Assembly (NCBI GenBank): GCA_944380395.1
Contig: CALWHM010000008.1
Location: 1 to 61,332, forward strand
Length of the DNA: 61,332 nucleotides
From: an uncultured Clostridia bacterium
GTDB taxonomy: Bacteria; Bacillota; Clostridia; Christensenellales; UBA3700
Reading direction: 5' to 3'
The notes under the pieces were generated by a model, which saw only the letters and a list, made by a program, of their open reading frames with translations, did not search any database and was not told the origin of the DNA. This document shows positions 30,501-42,500 of the stretch, piece by piece. How positions within the stretch are numbered: position 1 is the stretch's first letter; each line of letters opens with the position of its first letter. The position numbers and the translations under genes were made by a program.

Positions 30501-33500
30501 ACGATGTAACTTCCGGAGCTTCCGCCGTCGAAGTTGATTTGATCGCTTGTGAAGTAAGCAAGTCCGTCACTTCTCACTTCGCCTTCCACATATATACTGT
30601 CGTCGGCATTGGTGAGCACTGCGGTATAGGAAGTTGCGCCCGCAACGGGTGCGAAGGAGTATGCCAGCGTGTTCTGCTTAGTTTCGGCGTTGTCGGCAGA
30701 TTTGCTCTTCTCAAACTTCACGGAAGTGGAGGCAGCCGTTTGAGCGGTAAATTCGCCGTCGCCTTTCAAAGGCGCCCAATTGAGCATACCGGTAAGGGAG
30801 AGCGTAAGGTCTTGATCCCTCTTCATAGCTGCGTTGAGGGCGAGATCCAAGCCGTTGAGCACGCCCGCCACGGTGGATACGGTGGCGTTGCCGGAGAGCA
30901 CGCTGCTGAGCAAGGTAGCCACGGCGCTGAATGCCGCGCTCACGGTTATCTGCTCACTGCTCACGCCCAGCACGACCGCGTCAAGTGCGGTGAAGTCGTC
31001 CGAATCGGGAGCAAGGTTGACCTGCGCCACGCTTCCGCCCTGCGCCGTCTGCGCTTCGGCAGGCTTGTAGGAAACGGTCTTGGTCACCGCAAGGGCGTTG
31101 TCCGCGTAAGCACGCACGGTCACATCGTATGCATTGCCCGCAAACGCCGCAGGTACGGCAACTTCAATGGTGCCCTTTCCTCCGGAAACTTGCACGGTTT
31201 CACTGCTCTCACCCGCGCTGAATACGACTTCGTACTTTTCGTACATAGCGGTGGAGCCTTTCACGGTGACGGTCTTAGCCTCCGCGGAAACGCTGAGCGC
31301 ACCGCTGAGTGCGGAGATGTCTATGCCGTTTATCATCTCGTCCAGCATACCGTCCACCAAGTCAAACAACTTAATGTCCACGGTGTACGCGGGGAGCGTG
31401 ATGCCGGCTATCTTAAAGTTGGTGAGGTCGAGCAGCGCCTTGCCGTTATTGTAGTACAAGCCGAGCAGCGTGCCCGCATTTATCACGTTGTTTTCGTCAA
31501 TGCGCAAGCCGTCCGTGTCAAGGGTGAGGGCTACGCGCATATCCTCATCGGAAGTGCCGTATTCAATGAGCAGCTGCAGCCTTACGTTGAGCATAAACGG
31601 CTCGGTAATTTCCCAATCCAGGGAAGTCACTTCATCCAAGCCTTCCAAGCCGACGCCCGCCGTGGTGAGAATTTCAGCCACGAGCGCGCCCATATCGTAT
31701 CTGCCTTCCGCAATGTATATCGCAAGTTCGGCTTCCAGCCTGAAGCCGTCCAGAATCTGCTTGACGGAGGAAAGCATACCCGTGTTGTCAAGCAGGTCTA
31801 TCACCTGAATGTTTTGAGCAAGCGTGTAAACGCCGTCTTCCACCGTGTATACGTCCTTGAGAGCCTGCTCCACGCCCGCGGCGCCGTTGCTGCTCAATTG
31901 CAGTCCGCCGGTAAGGCTGACGGTGTTCACATCATATTCCGCGGTGACCCTGAGCGGCAGTTCGCCTTTCAAAGCCTTTTCAAGGTTGGTGGTTTTGGCG
32001 CCTTCCTCATTGCCGCGGTATTCTTCGTTAAGCCAGCCAAATTTCGCAATGGTAATGGCAAGGCTCAGCTTATAACCGTTTTCTTCGGAAGGAAGCGTCC
32101 ATACGGCGCGCTTTTCTTCCTTATCGGAGCTGTTAAGCTCTATCACGCTGTCCGTTGCGATGTCGCCCGCCTTTTCGCGCAGTATGAAGTGGTAATTTTC
32201 CACATTCTCCGCCTGCTCCGCGGTGAGCTGCCATTCGTAATTCAACGTTGTGCCGTCATCGCTTACCTTAGGCTTTGCGGTGGATTCCGTAGCCACATAC
32301 TGCTCGGGATCGCCGTCGGAGAGGTTTATCTCTATGCCGGCGGAACCGTCGACTATATCAAGGCTGAGGTTGGCTTCCGCCCAGTCGAAGGACACGCCCA
32401 GCACGCCGCGCAGCAGCTTATCCACCATTACCGCGCGGGCGTCGACTTCTATCGCGCCGTTGCGGATCTTGACCATACCCAAAATGGTTTTGAGCAAGGA
32501 GTTGTTGGACGCGCTTGCGTACACGTCGTATCCGCCCAAAGTGCGAGGAGTGAACGTGTCGTTTGCACTGTTGTAGTTGCCTGCCCTTACCACGAACACA
32601 TAGTAGGACGGGAATTCCGCGCCGTTATACTTGGACGTGGCGTCCGCAAGCCAGCCGAGGTTGTTCAAAACTTCCGTTTTGACGGTTATGGAGGTGACGT
32701 TAGAAGGAATTATCAACACTCCTTCCTCATTCGACACATTTCCGTAGTCGCCCACCAAAGCGTCCGTAATGCGGTTGGTCTTGCTGTTATCGTAGCCGTT
32801 ATACAGCTGGATCAGATAATGGGAAGCGGCAGTGTAACGCGCCCAGGACAGCGTTGTGGTGTCTCCGTTATCTTTCACGGTCACGTATTGTCCGTCCGCC
32901 ACCGTGTTAAAGCCGTTTCCTGTCAGACCCGCTCCCGGCTTCGTATTCAGCTCGGGCGCGGCAAGGTTCTGCTTATCGGTGTCGCCGCTCTCGTCCTTAT
33001 CGAACGCTTCGTTCACAAGGTCGTAGAGCTTATCGACGATGGTGTCCAGATCAATGTCTATACCCCTTATCTGATCGATAAGGTTGTAGACTATATCATA
33101 GATAGTATCGGGCAATGCAGACTGCGTGATCGCGAATCTGCCCAAAGATATGCCGCCGAGGTCGATCACCACATCATAACCTTTCAGATATATTCCGATG
33201 AGTTTGAGGTCGTTGCCTGCGTCCTTGATCTCTATCGCCGCGGCGGAATCCGCACGGCTGTCGGGATCCACATTCAGATCAATGGAGAGTTCCACGTCAA
33301 GACCCGTCAAATCGAGGATTATCTCACTCAAATCGACGTCTATGCCCGTCTGGTCGAAGATGTAGCCGAGCACGCTTGCAAGGCTTATAACAGACTGCGA
33401 ATTTTCATCCAAAGCAAGGTTGAGGGACGCGCTGAGGTTGAGCACCTGATCGATTATGCCCTCTATCAGCATGCTGCCCGCGTCTGCGGCGCCCTTGGCT

Positions 33501-36500
33501 ATATCCTCGGCTTCGGTGCGCACCTCCGCCGCCCAAGCGGGAGTGCCGCCCAGCGCCACGTCGGAAATGCTCACCCAGCCTTCGGTTTTGGCGCCTTCGT
33601 AATACATATCGGGATCCAGCTCGCCCACAAAGTGCAGCTTCATCCAATCCTTGTTCTCATCGCGGCTGATGGTCAAATCTATGTTGGCGTCATAGTTGCC
33701 CAAGTCTGCTTTCATACCGAACAGGTTGAGGAACGCTTCCACGGCGGTGAAGGACACGATGGCAACGATGTCGTTTTGCGTGACGCCGATGAACATTGCC
33801 TCATTTTCACTGAGTATCCAATTGCCGTGTTCGTCCTTTTCAGCCAAATTCGCGGTGGACACATCGCCTTCCGTACCTTCGGAGCCTTCCGTGCCTTCGG
33901 AGCCTTCCGTGCCTTCGCCGGAGCCTTCGTCCTCAGTCGCCTTATGGTCGCCGAAAATTACGGAATCCGTGTTGTCAAGCGCCTTTGAGAGCACCTCGTC
34001 CACAAATGTAGCTATATCAAAGTTGCTTGAATGATACTTGGGCATTGTCATACCCAGCAGGGTTATATCGGACATGTCAACGTAAAGGTTGCTGCCGTCT
34101 ATTATCACGGTGAGGAAGTCGGTATCCTTTTCAAACAGAACTTTGTTTTGTATGGTTCCGTCCGCATTCTGCTCCGTGCCCATTATCATATCCTGATTGA
34201 AGGATACCTTTATCATACCCAGCGAATTTTCGGGTTTTTCAGCGTCCAGGGACAGGCGGAGCGAAAGCTTAAGTCCGAGTTGCATACCGCCCTGCGGCGC
34301 GTCAACGCTGTCGTCTTTATAAAGCGGTTCGAATATGAGGTCGAGACCGTTGGCGTCGGTAAGACCGCCATCGACAATACCGAAGTTGTTGAGCAGGTCG
34401 CCTATACCGAACACACCGCCGGGCAGGGATATGTTCACGTTCAGATCGAGCGAGATGTTGCCGAGCAAGCCCATCAGGCTGTCCGCAAGCGTAGCGCCGT
34501 TGCTCAAATCTATTTCCGTATACTTGTCTTTCTTTGTGATTTCCTCTATCTTGTCGGCTATCTGCGCGTCGCGGCTGATATCCAGCGTGGCATTCAAGGT
34601 GTACACATTCTCGGGCTTGGTGCCGGACTCACCTTCCGCAAACGCGCCCGTGCCCACTTTTACGTCAAGGTCGAGCGTGCCGTCCACAAGCAGCAGGCTG
34701 CCTTCCGCTTCCACAAAGTCTATTGCGTATCCGAACAGCGCTTTCGTCAGCTCTTTGAGCATTCCGGTATGCGCGTTGAGCGCCACGCTCAGGTTTTTGA
34801 GTCCGACCATCTTAATGAGGTGGCTCACCAAGGCGCCGGTAGTCAGTTCGTTCACGGTGAGAGAAGGAGCGGTGCTGACTTCTTCCACGCTCTTCTGAAT
34901 GGGCGAATATTTTATATCTATAAGTTCGCCCAAATCCGCATTGATGCCGGAGAGCAGCTTGTTCAGCTCCGTATCTATCAGATCGGCTATTGCGGAATTG
35001 GTGACTTTTATCACTTCGCCGCCCAGCGCGCCGTTCCTTATGGAGGTCAGATCCACATAGATCTCGCCCGCAACAAGGTAGACGCCCGCAACGGTTTCCC
35101 AATCTACGCCGCCCGAAGACATTTCTATGCCGATGTATACGCTGACTTGGGACAGATTCGAGCTTTCGCCGTTCAGCATAAGGTTGAGCCTGTACTCCAT
35201 ACCCTCTGAAGTATCAAGGTTGAACGCCAATTCGGGATCTATTCCTTCCTCCATACCCAACATTTTGAGCAGTCCGTTGAGCGCATAGTTGAGGTTGAAG
35301 GACTTGCCTTCACTGTTCGCGCCCAATTCAAAGGAATCGCCTTTGCTGCTGTTCGCGCCCAATTCAAGCGTGAGCTGGCTGGTCAGCACGTTGTCCATAA
35401 CTTCGGCAATAAGGTCGCCGGTGCTGTCCTTAAACCTATCGGCAACGCTGCCTTCGCCTTCCGCGCCCCTTGCGTAGGTTATCAGCTTGTTGTGCATATC
35501 GTTGGTATCTTCACCGTTATCGTCGGTATCTTCACCGTTGCGCTCTTTGAATGCCGCAGACAAGGTGAGCTCCGCTTCCAGACCCACTCCGGAAGGAGGT
35601 TTCTTCGTGTTGTTCAATTGCAGCTGCAGCTGACCACCTGCGTCGCCCGTTGCGGTGGTGAGAACTATCTCCCAAGGCAGCTTCGTATTGAGCTCGGTGA
35701 GGTCGATTATCGAAGTATCCTTCAATATCTTTGTGATGGCGGAAAGAGCCACGCTCAAAGTGATGTCTTTGCCCATTTCAAGCTGCGCGTTCTGCAGCTG
35801 CTCGCCGTTTGCCAAAGCCATTGCCGCGGCAAGACTCTTAGTTTCGGGCTTGGTCAAATCGTCCACTTTTTGCAGCAGATCCGATATACCTTTCTGCGCG
35901 ATACCCGCAACTTCTTCGATATACTTCATCACCTCGAAGGTGCCCACCTTGAGTACGGGCATCTTTATATCGAGCAGATTGAGTGCGCTCAAATCGATGT
36001 AAAGGCTTCCGCCGTAGATGGCGATGTAAATGCCGTCATCTTTGGCAAGCAGCGGCGTATTATTTTCAGCGCCGCCGAGCACGAGCGGCGTGTTTGCCAT
36101 AAGCCCCAGCACTATGGTGCTCTTTTCCACGTCTATAGCACTGCCGTCTTCGGTCAGCACAATATCGGAAGCAAGAGAGAGTTCAAGCTCTATATCAGTA
36201 GCGTCTATCTCCCAATTCACGCCGTTATTCTGGATGGCTTCCAGCGCGTCTATCACCTGCTGGTTATCCAAAACGAGCACGCTGTCCAGAATGGGTCCGA
36301 GCAGATCCCAAAGATTGGTATTGCCGCCGACCGCCGTCACGTTCAGTTTAAGGCTTACGTCAAGGGCGTTGAGCAGATTTGCCACGCTTTCGTTCATATT
36401 GTCAAGATTTATCTGAACGCTTTTAAGTTTTTGCAAATGTTCGGCAAGCTCTTCTGCGGCTATCGCGTCCGTCTTGGTGATGCCCAAGCCGAGAGTAAGT

Positions 36501-39500
36501 TTGAGCATGCCGTCGGTCGAGCCTTCCCCGCCCTGTTCGGAATCGTAAATGGTAGCCTTTATTTCAGCCTTGCCCGCAAAGATGTCAAGATATCCGCTTG
36601 CCTCTGCGTTCAGGCTCATAGATACCGCGTCCACAAGGGAGAGCAGTTCGTTTATTATGTTCTTGGTAACTTCCAGCTTGATTCTGGCGTTCTCCACGCT
36701 GACCATGGTGATTATAGCCCTGACTATTTCAGCCGTTTCGGGTGCGGCGTCATCTGCGGTGCATTCATCGGCAAGGGATTGCCCTGCCACAGCCTTACCG
36801 TAAGGATAAGTACCGCCTTCGGCTATCTTATTCAAAATTCCCGCAAGGTCGATGTCTATGCCGCCGACAAGCGAGCCGAGATATCCGGTGAGCTTATCCA
36901 GCACATCGGAAGCTTCCACTTGAACGGCGCCCATACCTATGCCGGAAAGATCCAGCCACAATTTGCCGCCGTACACATATATGCCTATCAGCGTGGTAGT
37001 CTTGTCGGTAGGCTTCTCGGGAGTAGTCTTGTCGACAGTCACATAATTCAGCTTGAGGCTGACCATATTCAAGGCGACATTGTCGTCCTTCATAGCGCCG
37101 TCAAGGGCGAGCTTAAGTTCGATTCTGACGGGTTCGCCGTTTTGCTGGGCAACGAGTTCAAGCGCGGTATCGCCCAGGTTGATGATGCTGCCGACCATCT
37201 GCTTGGCAACGCCCAGCAGGTCAAAGCCCTGTTTCTCAGCCGCGTCTGCGGTGAGGCTGAGCGTTACGGTGGAAGTGAGCACTTCATCGAGTATGCCGGC
37301 TATCAGCTTGGTGGGATAAGTGTTGCCCTCGGCAATCTGCACCTTGCCGTACTGTGCGGCGATATAGTCGGATATGCTCATTTCACCCGAATCGCCGGTT
37401 ACGGTGCCGCCGATACCTATACCCGCATTGAGCGCAAGGCTTATATCCATGCCGCCGAATGCGCCCGCCGCTTTCACCCACAGCACTTTGTCGGCTACGG
37501 GGGTTACGGTTCCGTCTTCGGGAGTGCCTACGCCCACGGTTACCTTAAAGTCCATAGAAGAAACGTTTGCGGGGATATCCGCATCCGCGACAAGCGAAAG
37601 CAGGCTGAATATGGTCTGCGAGGTGATGACGAGCTGCAGCTTGGAAGAATCTATCGTCAGATAGTTGTCGTAAGTAAGCCCGGTCGTTGCCAAAGACTGC
37701 GCCGCCACCTCGGGCACGGTGAACACTATGCTCTCGCCCGACTTGGTCGCGGTGAGTTTGAGGCAGTCGTATCTGTTGCCCTTGGTGTCCTTTGCGTAGA
37801 CTGCTATATAATCGCCCTCTGCCGCCGCTACGGAATAAGTGCCCTTCGCGGTATGAGTGGTGGTGGGTTCATCATAGGTCACGGTTGCGCCGGGTATTGG
37901 GGTTTCACCGTCCTTCGTGCCGTAGACAACGTCGAATTTCATATCGTTGCCGATATAGTCGAACGCTATTTCAAAGTCTACTTTATCCGCACCCACGGTC
38001 ACTTTGCTCTTTTCGGGCAGATAAAGCATACCGTTGCCGTCGTTATACATATTCGCAACGGTGCGTTCAAGCTGCACAAGGTAGCCTTCCACAAACTCGC
38101 CCATATTGAATTTGTCAACTTTATATACGGGGAGCGTTATTCCCAGAATGGTTATGGCGCTCAAATCCACGACCAGCGTGTTATTGCTGACCGCTATGGT
38201 TATCGCAGCGCCCTTCTTGATTATAAAGCCGTCGCCCGCTACCACATTGCCGTCGCCTTCGCCGCTGAGGGATACGCCATCGGGGAAGGATATCTGAACC
38301 ATAAAGCCGCTGTCGTTGATGTTCTCTTTGTTCAAAGCGGCGTATACGCCCAGATTCATCTTTATTTTCGTGGTGCCGGTGCTTGTGGTGCCGGTGTTGC
38401 CGATCGTCCAAATAAGCTCATCGCCCAAATATTCCAAAATGTTTTCGGGCAGGAAGGGTCCGATTATCTCAACCACGTTGTAGTCGCCGCGTTCAAGGCT
38501 TATCTCCAAAGCCGCCTCCACGGAAAGCCCGTCGGAGAGAATGGACGTAACGCTTTCCACAAGGTTGGCGCCGTAAAGCAGGCTTATCTCCTTGTATTCG
38601 CTCGTTTCTCCCGTCGTTTCTCCCGTGACTGTGGGCTTCTTCGACGTGTTGGACAGCGTGAGAGAGCCTTCAATATTGTATCCCGCGCCGTCGTCCATAG
38701 AAGCGTCCTCATATATGCCGATGGTGAGGTCTGCGCTGCCCTTGAAGAGGTCGAGATCGGTTATGCTCGCGTCCACAAGCGTGATGGTGCCGCCGCCCGT
38801 GAGGGAAGCGATGAGATCGGACAATATGTCGCGCGTCACGTTCAGGGAGATGAGGTTGCCCTTTATGGAGAGCGCGGAGAGCAGCATAGTTACGGTATCC
38901 ATTATATCTCCGGAAGCGGAAGAGGATACGGAACCGGTTGCTATCACCTCGCCGTCCTTATCGTAAGTTTGGATGGCTATGGTGTAATTGGTGTAACCGT
39001 TGCCCCACATAATGTTGGAGTACACTTTGTCATTTGCGGACACGGTGGACTGCCACAACAGGCCGTTGGAATCGGACATAGTGACCACGTATCTTACCGC
39101 GCCGGGCACGGACTGCCAAGTAGCGGTGTTGGTGGCTTCACTCAAAGATATTTCCATGCCCGCAATGCTCACCTGACCCTGAACGGGAGAGATATTCGTG
39201 TAAGCGTCCGTACCGTTCACGCGAATGGTGAAAGGTCCCGTCTTGCCCGTAAGGTCTACGGTAGCGGTATAAGTGAATGTGGAGGCGTTATAAGCCGCGC
39301 CCGCAAGGTCGGATACCGCAGTACCCGCCGCGTCCACGAGCGTATAAGTTTCCGCCGCACCGAAAGGATCTTTTGCCTGCCACGTGAAGGTGACCGCGTT
39401 TATCGTCTGATAGTTGGCGGTTGCTTGCATAGGCGCATATGCGTCGGGTTCAGCCAAAGCGTCGAACATCGTCTGTTCGGTAGTGCTGACCTGACCGCTG

Positions 39501-42500
39501 ACGGCGTTCAGTTTGGTATATACCTGTATGAAGTAGGAGTCTGCGGCGGTCACGTCTGCGGTGTATACGCCGGTAGCTTCGTCGAAGGTGAAACCGGAAG
39601 CGTCCGCCGCGCCCGTATCGAACAGCAAGGTACGCTCTTCTTCATTTATACTATATACCTTATAATATACGCTGCTTGCCGCGCCGTACTTGTTCCATAT
39701 CAGTTTGACTTTGTCTTGGACCGTGTAAGCCCTGAAATTCAGATTGCCGGAGAAGTCAACCAATCCGCCCAGCAGGTTGCCCAAAGACAAGTCTTCAGAA
39801 AGACCGGCAAGCAGATCCATAAGCATAGTGTACAGACCGGAATCGGTAACGACATACTTTCCGAGTCCGAAGTAGCTAAGGTTGATATAGAGGTCGTCTT
39901 GTTCGTTAAGCAATATCTCCGCAATAACTTGGTCTGCGTAAGTTATGCCCAGCTTTATTATTTGAGTTGCCGTGCCGTTATCCTTCCACAGCTCTATTTT
40001 AAGGGCTATGGTTGCCTCGTCGGTGCCTATGCCCAAATCTATGGAACTAAGCAGCGCCTTTATGTCCGCGCTCACATTGGGGATAAGACCGATGACTTCG
40101 CCGATAAGCCCGGCTATGCCCGTATTCGCGTCGGGCAGAGTTACGGAAAGTTCCAGCGTGCTGTTGAACAGCTGATCGAGCAATCCGTCAAGAAGCGCGT
40201 CGTCGGCGTCCTCCCAACCGGAAGTTTCAAGATTTTTTTCTATCTTCGTCTTGATATCGACCTTAACGTCTCCGCCTATCTGCCAATCGTTTGCAAGGTC
40301 AAGACCCAGCGTGATTGCCAAGCCGGAGCTTCCGCCCGCTTCGGGAGTGAGGATGTCGCCCGTAACGCTTGCGCTGAGCGCGCCGTTGTTTTCAAGCTTG
40401 ACATCTATAACGGCTTCGCCTTGCAGAAACTGACTTGCGTCAAAGTCCACGTTTAATCCGAGCGCGGAGAGCAAACCGAGCACGCCCGAAAGCGTAGCCG
40501 TGGCTTGCAGCAAGTTGTTCTTTGCCGTTATCTGTATTAGATCATTATTGGACGCGCGCGTGGAGGAGGTCACAATACCGTCTTCATCCGCAAGATTTGC
40601 CAACGCAGCCTGCTCCTGAGGCGCAAGGCTGTTTATAACGCCGCTGAGGTCTATGGCAAGATCGTTATCGGGGATCGCCGCAAGCAGCGAAGCGATGAGT
40701 TCCGCCATATTAAAGTCGTCCGGAGTTATCTTGTATACGGGCAGTTTGATTCCCAATACCGTGAGATTGGATACGTCGAGTATCACATTGTTCTCATACA
40801 GATATACGCCGAGCACCACGCCAGCCTTGATTATGGGATCGCCTTCGCTGCTGAGCGTAAAGTCGTTATCCGCCTCAAGTTCAAGGTACATAGCCGACTT
40901 TTCATAATCCGTTTCGTCAATGTAAAGACCTGCGTTAAGCGAAAGGTTGAGATCCACGTTTTTCTCCACCTCTATCTTCAAATCGCCCAAATCGAGTCCG
41001 AATACGGACAGCAGGTCGCCCAGATTGTAAGTGCCGTTGTTGAACTTGACCCCCAAACCTATGCTGCCCTTCAAGCCCGCCGAAAGCGTGCCCGCGACAA
41101 GTTCGTTCAGATTGGAAGTGTATTGCGACTTATCGCCCAACACGTCGTCCACATATTTGCTGAACGTTTTATCATCCTTTTTTATGGGCATGAGCAAATC
41201 GAGAGTATCGAACGTGATACCCAGTTCCAAGCCTTTGAGCGCAAGACCCACGGATATATCCCTCAATCCGTCGCTGCCGGAGGCGAAGGATATGGTGCCC
41301 GTGCCGAAATCGGGGATCTGTATTGCGGAAGTATCCACGCCGAATCCGCCTATCGCGGTGAGCACGTTGTCTATAAGCGCCTTATCTATTATAATGTTCA
41401 GACTGTCGTAATCTTCCCCTTCCGTGATGTTCACCCAATTGGAAGCGTTCTCTATTTTCAGAACTTGGAAGATGGTGATAAACAGGTTTGCCAGATCCTG
41501 GCTGATGTACACGTTGCCGTCCTGCGCCATCGCAAGTCCCACAACCGCGCCGTCCGCCTTGGACAAGTCTGTTTCGCCCGTTATCATTCCGTGGTCCGTG
41601 CCGAAAAATTCGTCAAGGAAATCCACAGCCACATTCTTGATCTTGCCGATGAGAGAAGGCAGGTCAAACGGTATGGCAAAGCCCTTTCCGTTCCACACGG
41701 AAGAAGAGCCTGTCAGTCCTTCAACTATCTGACCTATATTCACATATAAATAACCTTCTTTATAATATACGCCCGCAATTACCTTATCGTTGTTCTTGGT
41801 GTCCTTTATCTCGATCGCAATGACGTTTTCGTCCTTGATCTCGCCCGAACCCTTTTCATCCTTGGAATAAGGCTTTTGAGCGATATCCAAATCTATCGCA
41901 ACATCCAGCCTGTATGCCAGATCCGCTTTCAGCATAAGTACGCCTTCGGGCAGCGTGCCGGGCACAAACGTGTTGATAAGTGAAGCTATGTCCACCTGAC
42001 CGTTCACGCCGCTCAAAGTGTCAAGCGTGACGCCCGCGGAAAGCTGAATATGTCCGAAGCTGAGAATATTCGAATAATTCTGCACCTTGGAAGGAATAAG
42101 GGACAGCGCTTCTTCATTCCTGTCGGTGCGCACTATCGTGCCGCCTTTCAGGTCATAGGAAACTTCACCCGTTTCGTTGTTCACAAAAGAGGAGTTGATG
42201 GATATAAGGTTGCCTGAACTGTCCATTGTACCCGAGAAGGTAAAGGTGCTGTCCGGGATAACATCGCCCAAATATGAGAACAGAGGGTTCAAATCTACAT
42301 TTTTAAGCGCATCGCCTATCATACCCACAAGCTCTCCTAAATCCACAAGCGCGATGGGATTAAAACTCATAGAGTAAATGGTGTTACCGTTGCCGTCGGG
42401 GGTAATACTGCCGGTAGCTTTCAGCGCCATGTTGAATATCACATTGAATATGTCAAGGCCGCCTACCAAGCCGTTTATGGTATCGGGAAGCACGGAGGGG

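Noticed and set aside
35492-40456. 1654-codon open frame on the plus strand opposite the giant lipoprotein gene (also 30347-33988 and 9561-12665)
   Set aside because: These are antisense shadows. They arise because codon use on the minus strand avoids triplets that give stops in that frame. They show no family resemblance and are not separate genes.
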